This document shows positions 20,661 through 34,500 of a DNA stretch of 64,000 nt, one piece after another. The notes under the pieces are model-generated. The model worked only from the letters and a program-made list of their open reading frames with translations. It searched no databases and had not been told where the DNA came from. A program made the translations under genes and the position numbers. Positions within the stretch are counted from its first letter, which is position 1, and every line of letters begins with the position of its first letter. The stretch lies in NCBI RefSeq assembly GCF_900005765.1, contig NC_041683.1, positions 434,001 to 498,000 of the forward strand. Reading direction: 5' to 3'. Source of the stretch: Plasmodium relictum (lineage: Eukaryota > Apicomplexa > Aconoidasida > Haemosporida > Plasmodiidae).

Positions 20661-22359
20661 AATTTTTTTCTCTTATATTAATACATTTATTTTCTTTTTT
20701 TCTTGTTGTAATTTTATTCTCTTATTTAATAAAAATTCAATTTTTTTTTTTTTTTTTAGTTTTTTTCTTTGTTTTTTTTTAGATGAGTAGAATTTAAAAA
20801 TTGATAAAGAATTTTTAAATTATAAAAATTTTTATATAATCAAAATTTACGTTTGTACTTTTATCAATGAAAATATGTTTTTACTATGTAATCATTTTAT
20901 TTACAAGATTTACTTTTATATATATATATTTTTAATTTATTTTAATTAAAATATTATTATCCTATTAAAATTTTTTTTTCTTAAACATTTATTTATTATT
21001 TCTTTTTGTATTGATATACTATTTAAAAATATGAAAAAAAAAATATGATTAAAACTATTTTTTATTTCTGAAAAATGATCAATAACATAATTCTTTTTAT
21101 AATAGTTCTTTAAATGAAAGTTTTTAAGATCAAACTGTTTATTGATTTTTTAATAAATAATTTGCCTTTACATAAATAATTTAATAACTTTATTATTATT
21201 ATTTATTTTTTTTTTTAAATATTCAATATTTTAAATTTAGTTTGTAGATATATATAAAATTTAAAAAAAAAAAAAATTAAATAAAATGAGTAATAAAATG
21301 AATATGCAACATAATTGTGTAATATCAAGGGAGAAAAAAAAAGAAAAACAATATGGAAAATAAATTATGCAAAGAAGTTAAAATAGATATGCAAAAATTA
21401 CAAACAACAAAAAAGAAAGTAATATAACTATTTTATTTAATGAATTATTCATAAATAGATATATGAATATTTGTATAAATCAATTTAAATATGTTTTAAA
21501 AGACAATAAAAAGCGATTTAGTATTATTAAACATAAAACATATAAATTATTTTATTCTTTTTAAAAAATAATTGAAATAAAATATAGTATAAAAATCTAT
21601 TACTTAAAAAAAATAAAAAATAGTTATTCTTGAAGTAAAACAATAACTAAAACATATTAAGTAAAATGTTAAATCAATTTTTCCTAATAAAATTTTGTTA
21701 GAATATATTTCATAAATACATAAATAATGTAAAAGAGGAAATTTAAAAAAAGATAGATAATATAGAAATAATTTTTCTTTTTTCTTTTTTTTTCGTATAT
21801 GCATAACATCAGAAAAAAAAAAAAAAAGAAAATTATATAAAAATACTTGTTTTCTATTTTAAAAAATTTAATTCGTTTAATTTTCCTACTGTCTTAATTA
21901 TAGTGAATATTATTAAATGAAGATATGCATAAAATAAAATAAATAAATAAATATAAATACTATTTGGAATAAAAAGAAATATATTATGTTGATATAAAAG
22001 TTAATTGCTACTTCTAAATAAATGAGTAATAAAAGAATATATATATATATATATATAAATTAATATATATTCTTTCTTATTATTTTTCTCCTTCATCATT
22101 ATCTTTTAATTCAATTTAAAAATTCCTTTATTTCAGACATTTTCATTTTTAATAATTTAAAAACAAATACTGTTCCACACTATAAATAATTTTATTTTTT
22201 CTTAAAAATTGCTTCTAAATTAATTTTTTTGGGATTTATGAAAAAAATATTATTTTATTTACACTATTAAGAATTCGAGCTTTCTGAAAAAATTTCTGTT
22301 TTATTTAAGTATTTTGCAGTTCCTTTTTATTCAAGGAAATAGTAAAAAAAAAAAAAAAA
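20661..22359. other. Divergent intergenic region (CRK1 / ASH gene)
   Basis: This 1.7-kb spacer between two divergent starts should hold both promoters. It is almost pure A/T with poly(dT) at 20742-20758 and (TA)n near 22038-22057. Two overlapping small plus-strand ORFs near 21287-21427 look slightly coding-like but cannot be joined to further exons. The minus-strand frame at 21604-21804 is low-complexity and looks like chance. Confidence 0.55.
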
Positions 22360-24558
22360 ATGCAGGCTCCTTCATTCAAGCCAATTTATGAAGTTATTAG
22401 AATTAAGAAAAAAGATAAGGTAGATATAAATACAGATTTATATAAAAAATTTTTAGATATAAGAAAAAAAGCTAATATAGAATTAAAAAATAAAAATGTA
22501 AAAATAATTATCTATGAACATATAGAGTATAATGAAGAACAGAAATTAAATGATGGAGATAGCAACAATAGTAGTTACTTAAGCGATGGAGAAAAAAAAC
22601 AAGAACCTTTTGATTTAGAAGAAAAAAAAAAAGTTGATAAAAAAAAGATAAAGAGTAATGAAAATATAAGAAATAAAAAAGGAAAGGAAAAAGACATACA
22701 CAAATCAAAAAATGGGATATCACATAATATATTATTAAATGATAATAAAACAGAAAATAATGAGAAAGATAAAGAAAAAGATAGCAAGCAAATTAATAAT
22801 AATAATAATTTAGAAAACATTGAAAAAAACAATGAAAATTTAAAAAAAACAAAAAATGAATATAATGATATAGTAAAAGAAAGAAAAAAAAAAAATATAT
22901 TAGGAACAGTTAAAATATTATATAATTTTTATGTTAATTTATTTGATAAATTAAAAGAAGATATAGAAAATATTAAAAACAATACATCTAATAATAATAT
23001 TGATTTATTTAGAGATATGAATTTGTATACAAATTACATATCCTTGTTTGATATTATAAATTTATGTGAAGATTTAAAAATTATAAAAAATTTTCTTAAT
23101 TCAAAAAAAGAATGTGAATTAATATGGATACTCACAGTTAATTATTTTGATAGAATTAAAGAAAATGTTTTTGAAAAATATAAAAATAAAATTGATGTAT
23201 CCTATAAAAAAGAAAATATAGTAATACAAGTAAAAGATACTGAATCAAATATAAGTACCTCTGTGACAGAAGAAAAAAATGAGATAAAGAAAAATATTGA
23301 AGATGAAACTTCGAAAAAGGAGGAAGAAGAAAAAAAAAACAAAAAAACAAAAATAGAAAATAATGAAGAAACATATAAAGATGATGAAAGTAGAAAAGGT
23401 AATGAAGATCATAGAAATATAAAAAGAAATAACTCTGTTAAAAAAAGTGAAGAAAAAGAAGAGAAAAATAATAATAAAATTGATTGTAATTGTAATATTG
23501 ATAATTTAGAAAAAGAGAAAAAGAAAGAAAAAATAAATTATAGTAATATAGAAGAAAATAATAATATAAAGGATTATATTTATGAAAAATGTTCTGAAAA
23601 AGAAAATTCTATAATGTTTAGAAAGGTAAACTTTTTTATTTTTGTATATATAATAATTTATATTATAAAAACAAGTACAAGAAAAATAAAATCAATAAAT
23701 GATGACATAAGAAAAGTTAGAACTTTCTTTTTTTTTTTAAATTTATATGAAAAAAAAAAGACAATAGAAACATTAACAAATATATATAAAGATAAATATT
23801 TGAATTTTTATCAAAATTTTAATGGAATAAAGGATATAGAGGAACACAGAAAAAGGAAAATATTTTGTCATAAATTTTCTTTTTATAATATCAATAAAAT
23901 TATAAATAAAAGAGAAGACTTAATAACTCTTAAAAATATATCCAAGCAACATGATAACTCTTATATTTCAACTAAAAGTGAAAGTAAAAATGTTAATGAA
24001 AATGATACATTAAATTTTGATAATACATTGAATGAAAAAACTAATAAATTTGAAAATAGTGAAGAGAATAAAAAAGTAGATTTATGTAATTATGAAGTAA
24101 CTAATTATATAGAAACATCTGAATTAAAAACTGATTATAATTTAACAGATAATATAAATAAAAATAGAAAAGAAGATATTCTTTTAAATCAATATTTATT
24201 TGATTATATTTTTAAAAATTATTGTTATAAAAAAAATTATTGGAAATTAAAAGAGGAGGGCACTTATGTAGACTTTGGACAGATTAAAAACAAAAATAAA
24301 AAATATAAGATAGATATTTATAATCATAGTAAATACAATATAAATGTTGATGTTGATATTGAGAATGAATTACCTTTACTCGCTATTTTTAAGGATAAAC
24401 TATTTTGTGTCAATTCAAAATATACTATTTATTTACAAATAGATAAAGCAAAAGTTGGAGAAAAGCTAGGTTTTATTAATGTTAAATTTAAATATAGAAA
24501 TATAAATAAAGAGGATACTATTATAAAAATTCCAGTTTATATTTATATAGAAGAATAA
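22360..24558 (+). CDS. ASH/MSP-type domain protein
   Basis: This is a single exon of 732 residues starting MQAPSFKPIYEVIRIKK right after an A-tract. Residues about 60-185 and 290-420 are Lys/Glu/Asn-rich low complexity. Residues about 420-450 contain a hydrophobic run (VNFFIFVYIIIYIIKT) that could be a helix, or conceivably an unspliced intron beginning at the GTAAAC at 23626. The last 100 residues (from WKLKEEGTYVDFGQIKNK to IKIPVYIYIEE) have the strand pattern of an ASH/MSP-like immunoglobulin fold: 'DFGxI', a repeated short strand pattern, and a terminal IPVYI. Such domains occur in ciliary and centrosomal proteins including HYDIN, CFAP65, CFAP74 and CFAP47. The neighbour 655 bp downstream on the same strand is a giant protein of the same type, so a shared axonemal role is likely. 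The exact family is not resolved. Confidence 0.7.
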   Translation: MQAPSFKPIYEVIRIKKKDKVDINTDLYKKFLDIRKKANIELKNKNVKIIIYEHIEYNEEQKLNDGDSNNSSYLSDGEKKQEPFDLEEKKKVDKKKIKSNENIRNKKGKEKDIHKSKNGISHNILLNDNKTENNEKDKEKDSKQINNNNNLENIEKNNENLKKTKNEYNDIVKERKKKNILGTVKILYNFYVNLFDKLKEDIENIKNNTSNNNIDLFRDMNLYTNYISLFDIINLCEDLKIIKNFLNSKKECELIWILTVNYFDRIKENVFEKYKNKIDVSYKKENIVIQVKDTESNISTSVTEEKNEIKKNIEDETSKKEEEEKKNKKTKIENNEETYKDDESRKGNEDHRNIKRNNSVKKSEEKEEKNNNKIDCNCNIDNLEKEKKKEKINYSNIEENNNIKDYIYEKCSEKENSIMFRKVNFFIFVYIIIYIIKTSTRKIKSINDDIRKVRTFFFFLNLYEKKKTIETLTNIYKDKYLNFYQNFNGIKDIEEHRKRKIFCHKFSFYNINKIINKREDLITLKNISKQHDNSYISTKSESKNVNENDTLNFDNTLNEKTNKFENSEENKKVDLCNYEVTNYIETSELKTDYNLTDNINKNRKEDILLNQYLFDYIFKNYCYKKNYWKLKEEGTYVDFGQIKNKNKKYKIDIYNHSKYNINVDVDIENELPLLAIFKDKLFCVNSKYTIYLQIDKAKVGEKLGFINVKFKYRNINKEDTIIKIPVYIYIEE

Positions 24559-25213
24559 TTTTATATTTATAAATATATACACAAACATTTTTATCTTTTG
24601 ATAATTTTTTATTCATTTTTTTAGGGAAATTCCCATAATCATTTTTAAAAGAATAATTTCTGTATATATTTTATATATATTTAAATTTTATTAATCCAAA
24701 CATATATATATATATATTTTGTATATATTTTAAATTCCTTATTTTAAAATTATTTTATTACATTATAAGACTGTATTTTATTTCAATTTAATTTTATTTT
24801 CATAAATACTATTTTATCATATTTAATTCTATCATATTATTTATTATTTTTTTTTTTTTTAATGCACACATAAAAGTTAAAATTTCTTAGTGCAAATATA
24901 ACATTATTTAAAAAAAAAATATATGAAAAATAAGAAAAAATAAGCATATATGACAAAAAAAAAAAAAAAAGAAATATTAGACAATAGTAAAATTAATTCA
25001 TGATACTAAATAAAAAGGTTATATATACATATATATATATGTGTATTCTAATTTATTCACTTTTGTAAAATAAAAAAAAAAAATAATAAAAATAATAATA
25101 ATAATAAAATAATAGAAGAAAAAGAAAATAATAAGAAATAATAATTAAAAAAAAAAGAAAACGAATATAGTTAGAAATAAAAATAAAAGAAAAAAAAATT
25201 CAATAAGGTTATA
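24559..25213. other. Spacer between two same-strand ASH genes
   Basis: This 655-bp A/T-rich spacer contains (TA)n runs at 24702-24718 and 25021-25042, and an A-rich leader at 25068-25200 just before the next ATG. The A-rich (not T-rich) sequence before 25214 resembles a 5' UTR rather than a 3' splice site, which favours two genes over one. Confidence 0.5.
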
Positions 25214-26293
25214 ATGAATGAAGAAATAGAAAATAAATTTGATCTTTTAGATGTAGAACCCAAATTTCTTGAATTTTTTTATGACTGTATAGAAGATGTT
25301 GATACTTTTCTTGAAAATAAAAAAAATAATGTAATACAAAAAAAAAGCTTGAAAATAAAAAATATTTGTTCAAAAACTCAAAATATAAAAATTTTTGAAT
25401 CAGAATCAAGATTCTTAAAAATAAAAGGATTAAAAAAAAAAAAATTGGCTCCAGGTACTACTGAAAAAATATTAGTAGAGTTTTCTTTTTACAATTTTGA
25501 ATTAAAAAAATACAAAAATGATAAAAAAAAAGATATATTGAATATAATAAATAATGCAGAATGCTCAGTTTTTTTAAAAATACAGAGTGAATATTCTACT
25601 TTAAATATACCTATTTATATTAAAAAGAAAGTTGCACTTTTTGTTTATGATAATATTATAAATTTGGGTATATGCAAAAATAATTTTACATATAATTTTA
25701 CTTTGAAAATAAAAAATGTTGGTAGAAAAAAGGGTACTTTTACCATATCAACAGATCATTCTTTAAGTGATAAAAATAAAATAAAAAATAAAAGTATAAA
25801 AGTTCAATTTAATGATGACTTAAAAGAAAATAGAAAAGAAGAGGATGATAAAGAAGGAAAAGAAAAAAATAACAATTTATTAATTGAATTTGATAAAACA
25901 TCTGTTGATATAAATGCAAATGAAAGTCAAACAATAAATGTTAAAATACAAAATAAAAATGAAGAAAAAATTCATTGTGAATACAAAGTCTTAGTAGAAG
26001 AACGCAGTTACTTTGAAAAAAGGCCTAAAAATCTCGTTATAATGGCTATTTTCGTAAATAGTCAAACATCATTTCTTTTCGAAAATATAAAAACAAATCA
26101 AATAAATCTAAATTATATATATTATGGGAATAAAAAAAGTTTTACGGGAAAAATAAAAAACGAAAATAATTATTCTATATTTTGTAAATATCAGCTAAAT
26201 AAAGCTAACATTTTTTATTCCATACAAAATATTCAAAAATATGCTCTTGATAATAATTTAGATATTAATCAATTAAAAAATGGTTATTAAAAA

Positions 26294-26327
<34 letters not shown>

Positions 26328-28512
26328 CTTATGTAAAAATAATAATTAAGAATTTATTTTATATTTTTATGTGAGGTCATTATTATGTAAATATAATAAA
26401 TCATTTCTTTTTCTAATTTCTCTATATGCATAAATCTTACCTTTTTTTTTTTATTTTTAATGCAATTTTTATCATGATATTCTTATTTTGTTTTAATAAA
26501 TTATATTTTATCTCATATTAGACAATGTTTTTTTTTTTTTTATTTTACTGCATTTATTCTTTATTTCAGATGTTTTCAGTCATTTAGATAATGAATTAAA
26601 TGAAGAAGAAATAAAAGAAAAAGAAAAATTATTTGCTATTGCAAAAAAAAATTTCAAAATAAATGAAAATATAAATATTAAGTTAAATGAAGAAAATGGA
26701 TACTTTGTTAAAAAATTAAGTTATTGTGAAATTCTATTTGAAATTGAATCAAAATATAATATTCAATTTTTAGAAAAAATAAATAGGAATACATCTTATT
26801 TATTAAACTTTCCTGTAATTATAGAGATCACCTTGTACATTAATAGAGTAGATGACAAAGAAGAAAAAAAAGAAAAATACAGGAATAATAAAGAAATAAT
26901 AAAAGAAGAAAGTAAAGGAGATTGTAACGAAGAAATAAAATTATTTATAATTTTTTGTTTAACATTTCCATCTTTATTGTCCAATCATTATTTCATAAAT
27001 TATGAAAAGGTTTCAGTTAATGAAGGAAAAACTCTAATAATAGAATTAACTAATAAAAATAAGTTTTTAAAAATTAATTATTGCTTTTCAAAAATACCTT
27101 ATATAACTTTAAATAAAAGGGAAGGGGTCATAAATCCTTTAAGTAAAGATATTATTTCACTTAAATTAAAATGCGAAACAGTTAAAAATATTATTGAATA
27201 TATTTATGTATTTTTTTGCAATAATTTATATTTTTTTGTTATATTAATAAATGCTGAAGTTAAAATGGGATGCTTATTAAGTGAAGAATCAAATCTTTTA
27301 AAAAAAAAGAAAAGCAAAAGTTTTAACGGAAAATGTATTGATATTCAAATATCTCATAAAAATAAAAATGATGAAATCTATGAAGATATCATAAATAATT
27401 TAGCATTAGAAAAAGTTGACAGAAATTTATATATGGTTGATGGAAAGTTAGACAAATACAAATATAACGAAAATTTTATGAATTATTTAAAAAATAATAA
27501 AAAAAAATACAATGACATATTAAAATATATGTATGAGAAACGAAAAAAAAAGGAAAGAATAAAAAATAATAATTCTAAAGAAGAAGGTGAAAATAAAGAA
27601 GAAAATATATTAAAAAATAAAATTAATAAAATTATAAAAGATATAAATATATATGTTAATGATACTAATATAACTAAAATAAGCAATACATGTATTCAGC
27701 AGAAAATATATGAAGAGAAAAGAAAAAAGTATATTGAATTAAAAAATCAAACAATGAAAATAAGAAGAAATGATAATGCAGATGAAACTAATTTGTTAAA
27801 TGAAGATATATTAGAAAAAAATCAATTAGAAAATATTATATTTCCTAAAATTATTCAATTTAATCATGTTTTGTTAAATAATGATTATACAAAATATTTT
27901 TATGCATACAATAATAATAATGATTGTAACATAAAAATAAAGTTCACTCATAGTGATAATATAAATATTGATGATGATCTAGTAGTTATGAAAAAAAATT
28001 CAAAAAAAAAAATAAATATAAAATTTGATTTAAAATCTTTATTAAAATTAAAAAAATATGATCAGCTGCCAAATGATTCTTTTTATAATAATCCAAATAA
28101 TATTTTTAATGAGAATTCAAGCGAAATTTTTAATCAGAATTCTACTTGTGCTTTAAAGGAAGAATCAAATGATATATTTAGGGAGAAATCAAATAACTCT
28201 TTTAATCTACAACAAAATGATCTTTTTGTTCAACAAATATATAAAGAGAATATATTCTTAAAAATTAATAATAATTATGTTGAAAAAATAATGATAAGTG
28301 CAAATTTAGTACTATTAAATGCTTTTATAAAAATAAATATTTTATACTTTTATTTTGAAAATATTGATGTTGAAATGTTTTGTGAGAATAAATTAATTGT
28401 ATATAATCCTTTTAATATATATATTAATATGTCTACCAAATACAATCAGCAATTTTTTCAAATAGATAATTCCATTCTTGTAAAATAAAAAAAATAAAAA
28501 AAAAAAAATATG

Positions 28513-28570
<58 letters not shown>

Positions 28571-31500
28571 ATATATTTCCTTTTAGATACCTCCTAATGA
28601 ATATAAAATAATACCTGTTAAATTTTTTGCATGCAAAAATACAAATAGCTTAGAAGAATATATTCATATATACTTAGATGATATTAGATTATATAAAAGG
28701 TATACATATTTTTATATTTTTATTTATTTATTTATTTTTTTTTTTTTTTTCTAAATTTTAAACTGTAAATTTCTTTTCTTTCTTTTTTTTTCTTTTTTTA
28801 GTATAAAATGTAAATGTTTTATAAATAAATGTGATTATAAAGTTAATTTATCTCAGATAAATTTTGAAAATGTTCTTTTAAATAAAAGTTACACAAAAGA
28901 TTTTTTTTTAATTAATACAAGTAATAAATAAAGATATAATATATTAAAAAAAATACAATTTTTTAGAAATTAAAAATTATATATACCAGAATTATGCTTA
29001 TTAGTATTAATAAAACTTAAATAGTAAATAAAGAGGCACTTATATATCACAGGCAGTAAAACTATTAGTAACACTTTTATTACTGATACTATAAATTTTT
29101 TTAAATTTCTTTTTAAAAGGTGATTCAACACTTGTATTTAAATGTGTATATAAACCAAATTGTATAAATGTATTTTCAAAATATAATTATGTAAATAAAA
29201 ATGAAAAAATTAGAATCACAGTATCAATAAAATTAAAAGAAAATAAAAAAATTAAAGATAAAATTATTTTCTTAATTAGAGGTTCCGAAAAATTAATTAT
29301 TCCTATAAATTCAAAAGTAAAGAATACATATATATATATATATATGCACATTGAAATTTTCTTAATATTTTACTTAAATATTTTAGTATTTAATAAAATT
29401 TATAACCAAGAATAAAAATATTAATATATATTAAGATTATAATATATATATATATATATAAATGTGTATTATCTTTTTTTAATTTTTTTTATATAAATGT
29501 TATCCTTCATAGTGCACCTTGTCAAATATTATATTTTGTAATAACTTACACATTGAACAAGAAAAGTGCGAATTAAAAAATTATGAAATAAATATATTAA
29601 ATAAAGGTTTGTGCGAAGAAACAATTTTTTTAAATTTAAATGAATTACATTTTTTAAATTTAAAAATAAATAATAAAAAAAGAAAAATTTTTTTAACATT
29701 CAATAATAAGGAATATAAGAATGCACATGAAAAAAAAGAAGAAACCATCTTAAGTAAAATTCATAATTTAGAATGCGAAGATTTATTAATAGATGAATGC
29801 GTAAAATATTTTTATAATAATTTTATAAACCTATATAATTTTATATGTAATAAATATAAAGTTGGTATTCAATTTTCAGAAAATGAAAACGTATTTTTAA
29901 ATTTTTATAAAATAAATATTCCATCAAAATGCTTTGTCTCATTACACGCTCAATGCTACTATAATAAAGCATTAGATAGAGAATTAAATTTTAATACTTT
30001 GTTACACAATAAAGTATTATATGAAAATTCTAGTGAAAAAATAAAAGTAAAAATAAAAAATAGTTATTTAGATATATCTCCATCTTATCTATATTTCGAA
30101 GATTTATTACCATCAGATTCTGATGAATCTTTTATAACTTATTTTACAAAAGAAAAAACAAAAATACTAAAAATAAAAAATGTTTCTGACAAAAATATTG
30201 AATGGAAATTATATATATATAATGAAAAACAAAAAGAAAATAATTTCTTAGAAAATAATATTTATAAAGAAGATTTCAACGACAAAACATTATTGATTAT
30301 AAAAGATGAAGAAAAAGTAGAAAAAGAAACAAAACTACAGATGTATGAAATAGATATAAGTAAACAATGGGGAATATTAGAATCAAATAGAGAAGAAGAA
30401 ATAAAAATAAAGTTAAAAAATATTATAAAAAAAGGAAGATATGTAGAAATGTTGAACATTTCTATTATAGTTAATGAAAAAAATGAAATAAATATTAATA
30501 ATGAAACAAATGAAAAAAAAATAAATTATTATATTTATATTCTTCTAAATTGTATGTGCCCTAAATTATATTTTGATGTAACTTATATAAATATAATTCA
30601 TAACAAATTAAACGATTACTTCATTTTTCCTTTTCATATATATAATAATGGTTATAATTATGTTAGAATAGATTACCATTTTGATAATTTATTTAGTGAA
30701 AATTTTTACTTAACATTAGATTTTATAGAAGGAAAAGAAATTAATGAAAAAATAAAAAAAGTAAGTGTTCATTTAAAATGCAAATCAAATAAAAATTTGA
30801 AATTCAAATCATATATTACAATAAGTGTGTTAGATCATTATAAGTATACCATACCATTGTTCATAAATATTGATGAAAACTTTGATTACTTTCTTGATAA
30901 AGTAGAAGATAAAAATGAATTATATTTAAATGAAATTCATTTTTTTTCTGATTCAGATAAATCGAATCATAAAAAATTACAGAAAAATGAATCATCACTA
31001 AATAATTTATCTGATTATGAAAATGATAATAACGATGAAATAAATATAAAAAAAAAGATTGTTACTTCTTCTATTATTAATAATAATAATATTTACAATG
31101 ATAAAGATGATTATATTTATTATGAAAGTGATTTGCTATCAAATAATATCATAAAAAAAAATAATTCATTACTATCTTTTTACTGTAATAATATAAACAA
31201 AATTTATGAGAATTCTAAATTCTGTTTATATAAAGAATTGAAAATTAATAATATAATAAATGTTTATTATAATGAAGAAAAAAATTTAATTGATTTAAAT
31301 GAAATAATTAACGACTATGTTTTCCTATTTCTTCAAAAAATATTATTAAATAAAAATTACTTTCCAAATATTATAGAAAATACAAATGATTTATTTATAT
31401 TTTTTATTAATTTATTGTCTGATATTTTTTTATTAAATCAAAATAGAAATATACAAAATTTACTAAATGAATTAAAATGTTATCAAAATATTTCAATGAA

Positions 31501-34500
31501 AGATTTAGAAAAAATTCATTATATTCATGAAACTTTTTTAAAAAATATCAAAAATCTTATGAAAAATTTAAAAGAGGTAATAATTATTTCTTTCATTTTT
31601 TCCCTTATTTTATTTTTATTGTTGCATTATTATTATTATGTTGTTGTTTTTTCATTTCATTTTATTTATTAAGTAAAATTATTATATAATTATAAAAGTT
31701 TTTTTTTATTTTTTCTATTTTATGTCTTTTTATTAAATCAAAAAAATGAATTTTTCTTTCATTATATATATATATATATAATTTATTTATTTTGCATTAT
31801 TTTACTTTTATTATTATTTTGTTATATTATTATCTAATGTTTTTTTTTTTTTTTATTAAATAGGAAGGGTTATTAATAGATCATATTATATATGAAAATT
31901 TATTACCAGTTGATTTATATCTTTTCCATATTTTATTTAAGTTACCTGATTATTTTTATATAAAGAAAAATAAAAAAGAGAAAAAGGAAAAAAACGAACC
32001 TATAAATATTGATGAAATAGAATATTTTCTAAAAAATGGAAATGAAAAAGGTAAGAAGAGAATATTTTATTTTGATAAAATTTTCAGAACACATTTAAAA
32101 TTATATACTTATTCTTGGATAACTATATTTTTAGAAATATTAGATAAAAAAATATTTAATTCTATCGACATATCTTCTTTAAATAAATTAAGGGGAATTA
32201 AGTTATGTAATATAGAAAACAAAGTAAATGAGAATATAAAGATTCATAAAATAAATTATTTAATTGTTTTAAATAACCAGAACAAAGAAATAAACAAACA
32301 TACTAATTTACTAAAAGAAAAAACAAAATCAAATGAAAGAGAAAATAGCAAGTTGATAAAAGTCTATTCAAAAAATATCAACAATGAAAAAAAAGTGGAT
32401 AATAAAAGTATTAAGACTAATAAGTATGAACAAATTTCATCAAAAAAGAATGTTAATGATAAGTTTAAGTATAAGAAACAAATTAATAATGATAAAAATT
32501 GTTGTATTCTAAATTATTTTGATTTTTATGAAAATAATTTCATTGATATAAAAAATGTTTTAAATAAGATGAATGATAGGAACTATTATAAGGTATATAA
32601 TGAAAAAAAAAATAAAAATGAAAAATTATTAAAGGATGAGAAAATTAAAAATTTTAAAAATAATAAAGTAATAGAGGGAGAAAACTCAAATTTTCCCAAA
32701 AATGAAACAGAAAAAAAAGAGATAAATGGATCATTATTTCAAAAAGAAATAACAAAAGAACAAAACAATTTTACGTATTCTAAGAATTTTGAACATATAT
32801 TATTTGAATGGTTATATTTTCATTATAATAATATAAAATATATAAAGGTATGTGATACCAAATATATATATAAAGAAGATGAAGTAAATGAAAATAATAA
32901 TAATAATAATTTAAATTTCAATATGATAAATACAAAAATTGAAGAAGATATAGCTATACAAAGTGAAAATGATAAGAACGACGTGCATCATAGATTAAAT
33001 AAATATAATTTTTATATAAAAAAAAAAAAAAAAAGAAAATATAGAAAAAAAAAAAGAAAAATAATAAACATTTATGATTTGAGAGATTTAGTAATAATTA
33101 TTTATACAATAATTTCTCATATTCCTTATTATTTATTTTTTAAAAATAAAATAAAAAAAAATTGTAAATCTAAGAAAGATTATATTTATAATATAGACAT
33201 ATTATTATTAATCCTTAATGAAATTAAATTAAATAATTTAATAAATAAGAAGGTATTGATTGAATTTAATTATATACATATTTTTTTATTCTTGTCATCT
33301 ATGTATTTTATATTACCTAATTATATACCTAAATATTATCTGATTATAGATGATATTTCTTTGTATAAAAATGATATAAATCTTATAAATGAAGAAATTT
33401 TAAGAAATAAAATAAAAAAAAAAAGTATTCATAATGATACTGTAAATGAGAAAAAGGTGCTTAATAACCAAGTAAAAGAAGATGAAAGAATGATAAGAAT
33501 ATACAATTTAAATAATTATAAATGTAAATATAATATATTCATAATTGGATGTAGTAAATATGAAATTGATAAAAATTATATTATTGTTGATTCACTTAAA
33601 TCAGAAGAAGTTAAACTAAGAATAAATAAAAATTATGATGAAAATATATTTAAATGTAATTATAACACTAAAATAAAAATTTCAAAATCTAAAGATAGAA
33701 AAGAAAGTGAAAATCATTATAATAATACTAATTTTGATGATAATAATTCTTTTACAACATATTCTTCTGATAATTATGAAAGTTCTTATGATGAATATAA
33801 AGATGAAAATGAAGAAGAGGAAGAGGAAGGAGAAAAAGAGGAAGAAGAAGAAGAAATTGACAGAAATAATGATAAAAATTATTTCAACAAAAGTGAAAAT
33901 TACACTATATTAATGCTACGCGAAGTAAAGTAAGGATTTTTAACTATATATATATACATATTTATTCTGTCTAGAAAAAAAAATTTCTATATATAACTTG
34001 TTTAAATAAATTATTTATATATACTACTTTTATTTAAATGAATACTTCATATTTATTTTTTTTAAATTAGGAAAAATATATGTATTATTTTTTTTTTTAT
34101 TTTACTGTTTATTAGCAATTACTTACCTGATGAAAAAAATGATGACAAATATATTTGTATCAAATTGATTGAAAAGAATTTTAAAGAAAAGGAAGAATCA
34201 TTATTTATGAATAAAAATGATTTAAAAGAAAAAAATGATTATTATAATAATTTAAATGATACAAATGGTTCAAAAACTAGAAATGAAATTAATAAAATTT
34301 GTTCTAATTCTTCTCAATTAAATATAATGTTAAATAATAGTAAAATAAAATATTTTAATTTCAGAGGTAAAGTTTATGAAAATAAAAATTTAGAAATAAA
34401 TTTGTTGAATAATACTGATAGAAAAGTAGAAATTAATTCAAATATATATCACTTATATTTAAAAGATTTAAAAAAAGAAGAAAAAAAAAAAGAAACATTT

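Noticed and set aside
21287-21427. Two overlapping small plus-strand ORFs (starting at 21287 and 21353) with slightly coding-like codon use
   Set aside because: Only about 24 codons each, in different frames, with no acceptable splice partners nearby. They may be upstream ORFs of the gene at 22360 but cannot be called.
23626-23690. Possible intron inside the 22360-24558 gene (GTAAAC donor)
   Set aside because: The frame stays open through it, and the candidate acceptor lacks the T-rich tract seen at every accepted intron here.
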